A stretch of 64,000 bases of DNA, from NCBI GenBank assembly GCA_035308365.1, contig DATGGU010000013.1:16988-80987 (forward strand). Reading direction: 5' to 3'. Positions 53,091 to 60,933 of this stretch are shown piece after piece. The notes under the pieces are model-generated. The model ran no database searches. It was not told the origin of the DNA and saw only the letters and a list, made by a program, of their open reading frames with translations. Origin of the DNA: PALSA-505 sp035308365 (GTDB taxonomy: Bacteria > Actinomycetota > Actinomycetes > Streptosporangiales > Streptosporangiaceae). The position numbers and the translations under genes were made by a program. Every line of letters begins with the position of its first letter. Within the stretch, counting starts at the first letter, position 1.

Positions 53091-53317
53091 TCCGCCAATG
53101 TGATCATGAAAGCCAGTAACCACATGTCTTGGGAAACCATAGCCGCCAAGCGCCGAACGGACACTAAGTTACAAATCGGTATTGCGCCACCATGCCCAGG
53201 CCATGAGCCGGGTCACCCGGAGTTGACCGCCAGATTGGCCGTTGCCGGTATTGCCCGTATGCTTGACACGGTACGCTAGACCCCGGCCAGGGGGGTCAGG
53301 AGCGCAGAGGAGCTTTG

Positions 53318-54841
53318 ATGACCACGGCGTCGGCACAATCAGGCATGCCAGCCACGCTCAGAAACCGGGGCCTTTTCGGGAGAATGCCGCCGGCCACCGC
53401 CGAGGTTTTAGTTTATATCCTAGTATGCATCATCTGGGGAACTAACTGGATCGCGATCAAGGTTGCGGTCACCACCATGCCAGCCATGCTGGCTTCTGGC
53501 CTCCGTTTCCTGGTCGCCGCGCCGATACTCATTGCCATCTGCCTGGCCAAGGGCGTGCCGCTCCGTTTTCCTAGAGGCCTTACCTGGTTTGGAATTTACG
53601 TCACCGTTGGTTACTTCGGAATTCCGTTTCTGCTGTATAACTTCGCTGAGCAATATATCTCATCTGGCCTGACGGCAATCTGTTTCGCGTCGGTCTGCGT
53701 CCTCATGGTTGTGCTCAGCGTGCCGTTCCTGGGAATGACCTTGACGGCGCGGCAGATCGTCGGTGTGCTGGTATCTTTTGGTGCGCTCGCCTTGCTGGTC
53801 GCCCACGAGCAGCATTTCTCGGTCAAGAGCATGTGGGGTGTCGCGGCTGCTCTGGTGGCCGCGATCATGCATGCGGTCGCTTACATGATTATCAAGAAAC
53901 ACGGCGCGCCAGTGCACACGCTCACCCTCGACACCCTGCCGATGGCCGTGGCGGGTGTCCTGCTGACCGGCACCTCGCTCCTCATCAATCATCCGACCGC
54001 GCGGATGTTCAAACTGTCCGGCGTCGTCGCCACCATCGAACTTGGAATCGTCGCCTCGGTGATCGGGCTGGTGGTGTATTTCTGGCTGCTGCAACGGATC
54101 AATGCCATCACCGTCTCTTTCATTTTCGTGATCTTCCCGGTCATCGCCCAGGCCGCCTCGGTAATCTACGGCGATATCCGCTTCCAGCCCATTGACATCC
54201 TGTTCATCGCTCTCGTCTTGGGTGGGTTTGCCCTGGCCCAGCTCCGTACCCAGTCCGCGGCCACCCGGCCAGGTCAGTCCACAAATAGCCAGGCGGAAAA
54301 TGATCGGGCCCATCCAGACAGCGGAGACCCTTTCACGTACGAGACGCTGCGCCAGATCTATGCGCACGCGACGCGGAGCTATCCGGAAGAATGCTGCGGT
54401 TTCGTTCGCCTGTCCGGGGTCCGTGAATGCACGAACGCGGTAGCCGAATCCGACGCATCGGCCCGCACAGCTTCGACCGGCTTCGCATTCAATGCAGCCG
54501 ACACCCTGGAATTGTACAAATCGATCGATACCGATGATCCGACGCTCGTCGTATACCACTCGCATCCCGATGTCGGGGCCTACATGAGCGCCGAGGACCA
54601 GCGGTTCGCGGTGATGAACGGCATGCAGACCCTTCCGGTGGCCCATCTCGTCGTGGACGCCACGGCCGAGGGCGTCAGGGGAGCCAAGCTGTTCCGGTTC
54701 GACGAGGGATGCCGCGCTTATACCGAAGCCAGGACCTATGAGGGCATGCTCCCGTCCGGGGAATCTGGCCCGAAGACAGCCGCCATCCGGCGGGATCGGA
54801 GTACAGCACCGATGGCAGCAGGACGTTACGATGCAAGGTGA
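53318..54841 (+). CDS. DMT/EamA-family transporter fused to a JAMM (MPN+) metalloprotease domain
   Basis: 507 aa from ATG 53318 with GAGGAG upstream. Residues 25-310 are a ten-helix DMT/EamA transporter (ILVCIIWGTNWIAIKVAVTT; FWLLQRINAITVSFIFVIFP). A polar linker (about 310-335) leads to a cytosolic-type JAMM domain: Glu357/Glu358 (YPEECCGFV), HSHP at 414-417, then SAEDQRFA, i.e. the complete E-HxH-S-D zinc set. I know JAMM proteins with sulfur-carrier systems (Mec with CysO/CysM, QbsD) but not fused to a transporter. Residue 31 is a TTA Leu codon. The 3' end overlaps the next gene by 11 nt. AT-richer codons than neighbours suggest transfer. Confidence 0.88.
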   Translation: MTTASAQSGMPATLRNRGLFGRMPPATAEVLVYILVCIIWGTNWIAIKVAVTTMPAMLASGLRFLVAAPILIAICLAKGVPLRFPRGLTWFGIYVTVGYFGIPFLLYNFAEQYISSGLTAICFASVCVLMVVLSVPFLGMTLTARQIVGVLVSFGALALLVAHEQHFSVKSMWGVAAALVAAIMHAVAYMIIKKHGAPVHTLTLDTLPMAVAGVLLTGTSLLINHPTARMFKLSGVVATIELGIVASVIGLVVYFWLLQRINAITVSFIFVIFPVIAQAASVIYGDIRFQPIDILFIALVLGGFALAQLRTQSAATRPGQSTNSQAENDRAHPDSGDPFTYETLRQIYAHATRSYPEECCGFVRLSGVRECTNAVAESDASARTASTGFAFNAADTLELYKSIDTDDPTLVVYHSHPDVGAYMSAEDQRFAVMNGMQTLPVAHLVVDATAEGVRGAKLFRFDEGCRAYTEARTYEGMLPSGESGPKTAAIRRDRSTAPMAAGRYDAR

Positions 54842-55766
54842 CCTTCCCGGCTGTGGTGAATCGGTTCTCGACGCTATCGGAAACACCCCCATAGTCAAGC
54901 TCGGGCGGCTTCAGGCCGATCTCGGGCGTGACATATACGTCAAGCTCGAGTTCCTCAACCCAGGGGGGAGTCATAAAGCCCGTATCGCGCTGAACATGGT
55001 GTTCGACGCCGAGCGGCAGGGTATATTGCAACGGCATACCGGGCAGACGTTAATCGAATCGACCGGCGGAAACACTGGCATCGGGCTGGCGATGGCGGCA
55101 GCCGTCCTCGGTTACCGGCTGATCCTGGTCATCCCGGACAACTACAGCAAATCTAAGCAGCGTCTGCTGCGGGCCTACGGAGCCGAAGTGATCCTGTCGG
55201 ATCATCGGCGCGGCAACAACTCGCATAATGAGCTGGCGATGCGCTTGCTGCTGCAAAACCCCGATTGGATCATGCTCAATCAGTTCATAAACCCGGCTAA
55301 CCCGGCCGCCCACGAGAACCATACCGCACTGGAGATTATCGCGGCGTTTGGTAATGACCTCCCGGACGCGATGGTGGCAGGCGTCGGAACCGGCGGTCAT
55401 CTCACCGGGATCGGACGCGTGCTACGGACCCATAAGCCCGATTTGCGTATCGCGGCGGTTGTGCCGGAGGGCTGCTCCGTTCTCGAAGACCGGTTCGTCA
55501 CTCACGGCATCCAGGGACTGGCCGTCGGCATTGTGCCTGATGTACTTGATGTCAAGCTGATAGACGACGAGATATCCGTTCCGGAGAGCGATGCCGTCGC
55601 CATGATGAGTAAGCTGATGCGCATGGAAGGGCTGGCGGTGGGGGTTTCGTCGGCGGCGAATGCGGTGGCCGCGGTGCAGTACGCACACCGGCTCCCGCCC
55701 GGAGCAAGGGTACTCACGTTCGCTTACGATGGGATCCAGGAGTATCTCGACGTTCTGGAGGACTGA
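54831..55766 (+). CDS. cysteine-synthase-like PLP enzyme 1 (beta-substituted alanine synthase)
   Basis: 311 aa from ATG 54831. Fold type II OASS pattern: VLDAIGNTPIVKL, Schiff-base Lys49 in NPGGSHKARIAL (normally SVKDR), ESTGGNTGIGLA (normally TSGNTG), IPDNYSKSKQRLLRAYGAE, AGVGTGGHLTGIG and a C-terminal VGVSSAAN. The changed Lys-loop and Asn-loop argue for a substrate other than sulfide with O-acetylserine. Contains a TTA codon (QTLIES). It overlaps the transporter-JAMM stop by 11 nt and shares TGATG with the AlaX gene. Paralogous to 60934-61851. Confidence 0.92.
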   Translation: MQGDLPGCGESVLDAIGNTPIVKLGRLQADLGRDIYVKLEFLNPGGSHKARIALNMVFDAERQGILQRHTGQTLIESTGGNTGIGLAMAAAVLGYRLILVIPDNYSKSKQRLLRAYGAEVILSDHRRGNNSHNELAMRLLLQNPDWIMLNQFINPANPAAHENHTALEIIAAFGNDLPDAMVAGVGTGGHLTGIGRVLRTHKPDLRIAAVVPEGCSVLEDRFVTHGIQGLAVGIVPDVLDVKLIDDEISVPESDAVAMMSKLMRMEGLAVGVSSAANAVAAVQYAHRLPPGARVLTFAYDGIQEYLDVLED

Positions 55767-56485
55767 TGGCGAGCGTGGAGAAGCTCTATCTGGCAGAGCC
55801 TTACCTGGTGGAGTGCGAAGCCAAGGTGGTCGAGGTCACCGGCAACAGGGTCATGCTCTCCCGCACTGTCTTCTTCCCGGAGGGCGGCGGCCAGCTCGGC
55901 GATACCGGCGTGATCGGCGACACCGGTGTCGTCGATACGCAGAAGTACCGGGGCTTGCCGTTCGCGCGCGACAACTTTCCCATGATCATGGTCGGTGGCC
56001 AGATCGTGCATATGCTCAGCGCGGACGCCGAGCCGCCGAAGGTCGGGAAGGAAGTGCGGATCCGCATCGACTGGCCGCGTCGGTACAACATCATGAAGCA
56101 CCACTCGGCGGCCCACCTGGCCTACTGGTACGCGACCCAGGCACGGCCGGATCTTTATACCCAGGGCTGCCGGATCAGCGATACCACCGCGCGTTTCGAT
56201 TTTTACACCAAAATGCCGCTCGACAGCGAAGCCGTCAAGGAGTGGGAGGAATTCTCCAATGAGTCCGTCGGCCAGGACATGGAAATCACGAACTCGGCGG
56301 TCGACGGCGAGCCTGAGGCCCTGATGTGGTACTGCGGTGATATGCGGATGCCGTGCGGTGGCACACATGTCAGGTCCACTGCGGAGATCGGCAAGATCCA
56401 GTTGCACCGTAAGCGCCAGGGGAAGAACCTCGAGCGGCTCTACATCACCGTAGACACCGGCAGCCCCGCCGGGCCGGGCCAGTAG
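55766..56485 (+). CDS. AlaX-type alanyl-tRNA editing protein
   Basis: 239 aa, coupled by TGATG to the PLP enzyme. N-terminal barrel with TVFFPEGGGQLGDTG, then the zinc motif HHSAAHL (His113, His117) and CGGTHV (Cys197, His201), the four ligands of AlaRS/AlaX editing domains. Such proteins hydrolyse Ser- or other mischarged tRNA-Ala in trans. In this operon it may clear a toxic alanine analogue from tRNA (self-protection); this is inference. It lacks an AlaRS catalytic core. Confidence 0.92.
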   Translation: MASVEKLYLAEPYLVECEAKVVEVTGNRVMLSRTVFFPEGGGQLGDTGVIGDTGVVDTQKYRGLPFARDNFPMIMVGGQIVHMLSADAEPPKVGKEVRIRIDWPRRYNIMKHHSAAHLAYWYATQARPDLYTQGCRISDTTARFDFYTKMPLDSEAVKEWEEFSNESVGQDMEITNSAVDGEPEALMWYCGDMRMPCGGTHVRSTAEIGKIQLHRKRQGKNLERLYITVDTGSPAGPGQ

Positions 56486-56514
56486 GGACACTCGGCCAGG
56501 TCAACCGGGAGCCC

Positions 56515-56535
56515 GGAGGGTTTTGCATAACGCTC
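56515..56535 (+). repeat. solitary copy of the MITE-like end at the operon's right border
   Basis: GGAGGGTTTTGCATAACGCTC differs from 53067-53086 by one inserted G. The exact shared part is 17 bases (GGTTTTGCATAACGCTC). The two copies are direct repeats bracketing 53087-56518, i.e. the whole EamA-JAMM/PLP/AlaX operon. Confidence 0.8.
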
Positions 56536-56601
56536 TCAGCGTGGATTACCGGCACCCACGGGCTGGCTCGGCTGGCATGCGGGCGCGGTTGGCTGCAGCC
56601 G

Positions 56602-58176
56602 TCAAGGCTGGCCGTGCTCCGTTTTCTCCGGCAATGGGCGGGCTTTCATGGTGGCCGGGTCCTCGGCGGGGGGTGCGGGTAGTGACTCAGGCTGGCCGTT
56701 CGCCTGAGGATCTACCTTGCGCTTGCCGTTGGCGGCCGAGCGGGCCCGGGCATACGCCACCACGTAGGAGATGTCGCGCGGGTAATGCCGCACCGCGGCC
56801 AGCATGATCAGGCCGCCGAGGGCGTAGAGCGGGCAGACGGCCACGATCGCCCAGTGCAGGCCGACCGTGGTGGACGCGGACGCCGAATGCGAGGTGATGG
56901 CGACGGAGACCACCCCGATCAGATACGGCCCGGCGAACGAGGCCGTCCGCACGACCTGGCGGACCATGGCACCCCGGCCCCGTAGTTGCGGCGGCACCAC
57001 GTCGGTGCACAGCGCCTCGGCGGGCGCGATCGGCAGGGTCAGCAGGATGCCGCCGATGAAGATCAGCGGGGCGCTGATCCACAGATTCGTGCTGGCGAAG
57101 GCCGGGGCCAGCACCAGGGTGGCGCCGATCGACCCGTAGGCGACCACGTACACCCGGGCGTTCACATGACCGTGCCGCAGCAGCCGGTCGGCCAGGAAGC
57201 CGCCGGCCAGGATCCCGATCGCCGACCCGGCGCCGAGCACGGTGGACAGCAGCCCGGCAAAGGCCGGGCCGAGGTGGTGCACGCGCTCGAAGTAGGTGAC
57301 CCCCCAGAAGGACAGCCCATAGAGCAGAAGCTGCGACACCGTGAGCGAGAGCGTGCCGAACCACATGGACGGGATCCGCATCAGGTGCCGCAGCGCATCG
57401 ATCAGGCTGATGCCCTCCTCCGGAGGGGGCGGGCCGTGCCTGGGCTCGGGCAGCGCGAGGAATCCCCCGGTCGCCAGGCACGCGGCCTCCGGCGCGGCCA
57501 GCCCGGCCGGCTCACCGGCCTTGGCGGCCTCGGCGGCGGCCGCGGCCTTGCCCAGCTGGGCCTCGAACCTGGCGTCCTGGTGTCCGCGGCCCGGCTCGTG
57601 CACGAACAGGTACCAGACGGCGACGGCGAGGCCGATCGGCACCCAGATCCAGAAGGCCCAGCGCCAGCCGCCGATCTGGACCGCGACGCCGCCGCCGAGC
57701 AGGCCCACGAACGCGCCGATGATCGCCCCGGCCTGGTACCCGCCCATGGCCTCTGACCTGCGGCGGACCGGAAAGTAGTCGGACAGCAGGCTGATCGCCA
57801 CCGGCGGGGTGCCCTCGGCGGCGCCGGTCACCAGCCGGGCCGCGAACAGCACCGCGGCGGTGCTGGCCGCCGCGCCCACGCCCATGGCGAGCGCCCAGAC
57901 GAAGCACACTCCGGCCAGCACCCAGGTGCGCCGCCGGTGGTCGGCCAGCACGCCGAGGGGGATGCTCCCGACCGCCGCGCAGGCCGCCATGATCAGCGGT
58001 ATCAGCCCGACGACCTGGTCGGACAGCCCGAACTGCTGCTCGATGCCGTGCACGGCCTGGGCGAGCGCGGACTGGTCACCCTGGATGAGCATGGTGGTCG
58101 CGGCGAGCGCGGCGAGCGCGAGCCCGCCGGCCCGCACACGAGACGTCGACGGCCTGGTCCAGCGCGGCAGCGTCAT
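56602..58176 (-). CDS. MFS transporter
   Basis: 524 aa from ATG 58176 (GTG 58185 alternative). Twelve helices with GVLADHRRRTWVLAG and RLVTGAAEGTPPVAISLLSD (MFS signature of the organic anion/sugar phosphate type), an extended central loop (EAACLATGGFLALPEPRHG) and a Pro/Lys-rich tail. Divergent from the ureohydrolase with 108 bp between, a common pairing for guanidine-compound uptake. Probably native, since codon use is GC-rich unlike the flanking island. Confidence 0.9.
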   Translation of the reverse strand: MTLPRWTRPSTSRVRAGGLALAALAATTMLIQGDQSALAQAVHGIEQQFGLSDQVVGLIPLIMAACAAVGSIPLGVLADHRRRTWVLAGVCFVWALAMGVGAAASTAAVLFAARLVTGAAEGTPPVAISLLSDYFPVRRRSEAMGGYQAGAIIGAFVGLLGGGVAVQIGGWRWAFWIWVPIGLAVAVWYLFVHEPGRGHQDARFEAQLGKAAAAAEAAKAGEPAGLAAPEAACLATGGFLALPEPRHGPPPPEEGISLIDALRHLMRIPSMWFGTLSLTVSQLLLYGLSFWGVTYFERVHHLGPAFAGLLSTVLGAGSAIGILAGGFLADRLLRHGHVNARVYVVAYGSIGATLVLAPAFASTNLWISAPLIFIGGILLTLPIAPAEALCTDVVPPQLRGRGAMVRQVVRTASFAGPYLIGVVSVAITSHSASASTTVGLHWAIVAVCPLYALGGLIMLAAVRHYPRDISYVVAYARARSAANGKRKVDPQANGQPESLPAPPAEDPATMKARPLPEKTEHGQP

Positions 58177-58284
58177 CCGTCTCACGCAGCCGAGGGTACT
58201 TGGCCAACCTGAGACCGATAGCCTGATCGGGCATTCGGCTGGAACTCACAGCCAACTCAGAGCGGATTTTAAGCGGGAGCGGCC

Positions 58285-59319
58285 ATGACGCGGCTGGGCA
58301 ACATGTACGGACCGGACGCCACGTTCCTCGGCGTGCCGCCGGCCGATCTGGCCGAGCCTGGCTCCTGGGCGGGAGCGGACGTGGTGATCGTGGGTGCCCC
58401 GTTCGACGGGGGGACCTCACACCGGCCGGGCGCGCGGTTCGGCCCGCAGGCGATCCGCTGCACCGACTACCTGCCGCACGACGCGTCCCGGCCGCACCTG
58501 GCCCTGGGCGTCGACCCGCTGGCCGAGCTGCGCGTGGTGGACATCGGCGACATCGCGATGCCGTCCGGCGACACCGAGACCTCGCTGCGGCGGCTGGAAG
58601 ACGCGGTTCACCAGATCGGCCAGGCCGGGGCGCTGCCGGTCATCCTGGGCGGCGACCACACGATCGCGCTGCCCAACGCGACCGGTGTGGCCAGGCACGT
58701 GGGCTGGGGACGGGTGTCAGTGATCCACTTCGACGCGCACGCGGACACCGGGAACACCCAGTGGGGCTCGCTGCACGGGCACGGCACGCCGATGCGGCGG
58801 CTGATCGAGTCGGGCGCGGTCCGTGGTGACCGGTTCCTGCAGCTCGGCCTGCGTGGCTACTGGCCTGAGCCGGAGACCCTGGACTGGATGGCCGGCCAGC
58901 GGATGCGCAGCTTCGAGATGGCCGAGGTCACGGCCCGGGGCCTGGATGCCTGCCTGGACGAGTCGTTCGCCATCGCCACCGACGAATGCGACGGCGTGTT
59001 CCTGTCCGTAGACGTGGACGTGGTCGACCCGGGGATGGCCCCGGGCACCGGCACGCCGGAGCCGGGCGGGCTGACCGGGCGGCAACTGCTTGACGCGGTG
59101 CGCCGGATCGCCATGGAGATGCCGCTGGCCGGGATCGACGTGGTCGAGGTCTCGCCGCCCTACGATCACGCCGAGGTGACGGCGTTCCTGGCCAACCGGG
59201 TCGTACTTGAAGCCCTGTCCGGCATCGCCTGGCGCCGCGCCCACCAATCCGGCCGCCCGGTCAGGAATCCCAGCGCTCCCCTCCTGGAGGGCCGGGACAC
59301 TCGGGAAGCAGACTCCTGA
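58285..59319 (+). CDS. agmatinase/ureohydrolase-family enzyme
   Basis: 344 aa from ATG 58285 with GGGAG upstream. Binuclear Mn motifs: GGDHT (His125), DAHAD (150-154), SVDVDVVDPG, and Glu of VVEVSPPYD. Length and VGAPFDGGTSHRPGARFGPQAIR suit agmatinase or guanidinobutyrase, releasing urea. In D-cycloserine biosynthesis a member of this superfamily makes hydroxyurea from hydroxy-arginine; whether this copy belongs to the neighbouring amino-acid island or to guanidine catabolism with the MFS is open. The latter is more likely. Confidence 0.93.
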   Translation: MTRLGNMYGPDATFLGVPPADLAEPGSWAGADVVIVGAPFDGGTSHRPGARFGPQAIRCTDYLPHDASRPHLALGVDPLAELRVVDIGDIAMPSGDTETSLRRLEDAVHQIGQAGALPVILGGDHTIALPNATGVARHVGWGRVSVIHFDAHADTGNTQWGSLHGHGTPMRRLIESGAVRGDRFLQLGLRGYWPEPETLDWMAGQRMRSFEMAEVTARGLDACLDESFAIATDECDGVFLSVDVDVVDPGMAPGTGTPEPGGLTGRQLLDAVRRIAMEMPLAGIDVVEVSPPYDHAEVTAFLANRVVLEALSGIAWRRAHQSGRPVRNPSAPLLEGRDTREADS

Positions 59320-59721
59320 AACCGCAGCCCAGCCCCGGCCGGATCTGACCCGGGCGGGTGGGGCCAAGCGATCGTGGCCTGCGGCTTTGAGTTGGGTACC
59401 TGCGGCGTTGGGCTGGGCATGGGATGCAGGTACGGCGGCATGCTCGCGACAATTTCCGTATATCCGGCAAATACTATCAAACCCTAGCATATTGCCATAC
59501 ATAGGACATATCAGGTTCTCCTGATATATCTTGCCTATTCCGATCAGGAATGTCCTAATTCCCGATATCATATCAAATACACCTTTCAGTAGCCCTATTG
59601 GTGCTTTACCATGGAGCGCAGGCAAACCATGGAGCACAGCCAACGGCATTGTTGTGGCACACGAGATGAATGCCGCAGAGCTGGGGTACGCGCCTGATCA
59701 GGACAAGGGGAAAAGGGTATA
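59320..59721. other. 402-bp AT-rich leader region upstream of the acetyltransferase gene
   Basis: From about 59450 to 59600 it is clearly AT-richer than the rest of the window. It has nested inverted repeats: ATATCAGG-TTCT-CCTGATAT (59508-59527) and TAGGACAT/ATGTCCTA (59502-59509 and 59550-59557). A 63-codon frame (59531-59722, TTG start, last codons GKRV) ends TAATG over the acetyltransferase start; no homology is recognised and I do not call it as a gene. No GNCC-type T-box or known riboswitch pattern seen. Confidence 0.45.
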
Positions 59722-60762
59722 ATGATCCTTGAGCGGAGGGATCAGCCTGGCCAGGCTACGGAAATTCTGGGTGCCGCCGCCGGCTCGTCAGAGCCTGCGC
59801 CACTGCCGGTGACCTTGGCGTGCCGCCGGTACGTCCACCGCCATGTGCGTAAGCTGCTGCTCCGGTATGTAGGCGTACACCAGATACCACGGCTACGCGG
59901 GGCCACCTCGGCTGCGGCGGATCTGCTGGTGCATGACCTCATGGCTCTCACCGCCCGAGATCCTGCTGCGCAGGCGTCGTGGGAGTACGTCGCTCACTCT
60001 TATGCCTCCTACCAAGCAGTTTCCGCATACCGGCTGGCGCACGCCATCCTGACCGGGGGATCCTCAGGAGTGACGGGCTGGGACGCGGAGCGGGCGAGGC
60101 TCGCGCGCCGTATCTCAGAAGACGCCAAGGTACGTACGGGCACGGAGATCCATCCCGCGGCTACGATCGGCCAGCGGTTCGCCCTTGATCACGCGACGGG
60201 CACAGTGATCGGCGAGACCGCGGTCCTTGGGAATGACTGTTACATTCTGCAAGGCGTGATTCTGGGAGCAATCGGGATCGCGGGTAATTCCACGGGCAAA
60301 CGCCATCCCACTCTCGGAGATCGCGTGGAGGTTGGGGCCTTTGCGCGCCTTCTCGGCCCGATCGTGGTTGGCAGTGATACCCGGATATGCCCGCACGCGG
60401 TCTTGGTCACCAGCGTGCCAGCGTACAGTCAGGTCCGGCTGATGAACCAGTGCCAAATCCGCGGTCCGCACTCGACGCTCGAGGTGTACGGGGTTGTCCC
60501 GATTGGCACAGATTGGCTGGAAGTCCACGGGACTGGGCTCGCGGATGCCGACCTAACGGTGGTGGATGCCACCGACAATGAGATTCATGCATGTGGAGTG
60601 CAAATTATCGAACGCGCTGCCGCCAGGCTCACCTGTCGCATCACGGGTGGCCGCGCGGTTCCCATGAGCGCCGCATTAAGAATCACGGAGCCTAGCGGTG
60701 AACGTGTCCTGATTACGCAGCTCCGCGCGGTCTGGCGGGCGCTGCACAAGTCCAGCACCTGA
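59722..60762 (+). CDS. serine acetyltransferase-like left-handed beta-helix enzyme with C-terminal extension
   Basis: 346 aa from ATG 59722 with AAAAGGG upstream. The helical N-domain (SYQAVSAYRLAHAILTGG) and hexapeptide domain match CysE: GTEIHPAATIGQRFALDHATGTVIGET (Asp156-His157 catalytic pair), KRHPTLGDRVEVGAFA. A C-terminal extension of about 105 residues (from 241) is not in CysE and lacks its Cys-binding tail. It should make O-acetylserine or a related ester for the adjacent PLP enzyme. Contains a TTA codon (AALRIT) and AT-richer codons. Followed after 14 bases by a truncated EamA. Confidence 0.88.
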   Translation: MILERRDQPGQATEILGAAAGSSEPAPLPVTLACRRYVHRHVRKLLLRYVGVHQIPRLRGATSAAADLLVHDLMALTARDPAAQASWEYVAHSYASYQAVSAYRLAHAILTGGSSGVTGWDAERARLARRISEDAKVRTGTEIHPAATIGQRFALDHATGTVIGETAVLGNDCYILQGVILGAIGIAGNSTGKRHPTLGDRVEVGAFARLLGPIVVGSDTRICPHAVLVTSVPAYSQVRLMNQCQIRGPHSTLEVYGVVPIGTDWLEVHGTGLADADLTVVDATDNEIHACGVQIIERAAARLTCRITGGRAVPMSAALRITEPSGERVLITQLRAVWRALHKSST

Positions 60763-60776
60763 CAGCCGGAGGGTAA

Positions 60777-60923
60777 TTGACGCGGAGACGGTTGCGTGGC
60801 GACCGCACGACGGTACGACTGGCATTACTCTGCCTGGTGATCTGCCTGATCTGGGGAACAACCTGGTACGCGATGAAGGAATCAGTGGCTACGCTGCCGC
60901 CCATGACGGCGGCCGGGCTCTAG
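60777..60923 (+). pseudogene. truncated DMT/EamA transporter, 48 residues
   Basis: TTG 60777 with GGAGGG upstream starts MTRRRLRGDRTTVRLALLCL, then VICLIWGTTWYAMKESVATL and PPMTAAGL and stops at TAG 60921. It matches the start of the EamA-JAMM fusion (VCIIWGTNWIAIKVAVTTMP). The remaining transporter and any JAMM part are absent, and the second PLP enzyme begins ten bases later. Best read as the stump left by an internal deletion. Contains a TTA codon. Confidence 0.8.
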
Positions 60924-60933
60924 CGGGAAGTTC

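Larger units (their letters stand above)
52562..53317. other. 756-bp gene-free region upstream of the EamA-JAMM operon
   Basis: No supported gene. Contains a tandem 18-mer pair (52925-52965), a 111-bp MITE-like element (52980-53090) and the promoter/leader of the operon, which ends CAGAGGAGCTTTG before ATG 53318. Confidence 0.5.

Noticed and set aside
58285..59319. ureohydrolase as certain member of the amino-acid island
   Set aside because: GC-rich codon use and divergent pairing with an MFS gene fit ordinary guanidine catabolism; membership kept only as a hypothesis.
59531..59722. 63-residue protein overlapping the acetyltransferase start
   Set aside because: TTG start without ribosome site, no recognisable domain; a ThiS-like carrier would end in GG, this ends GKRV.
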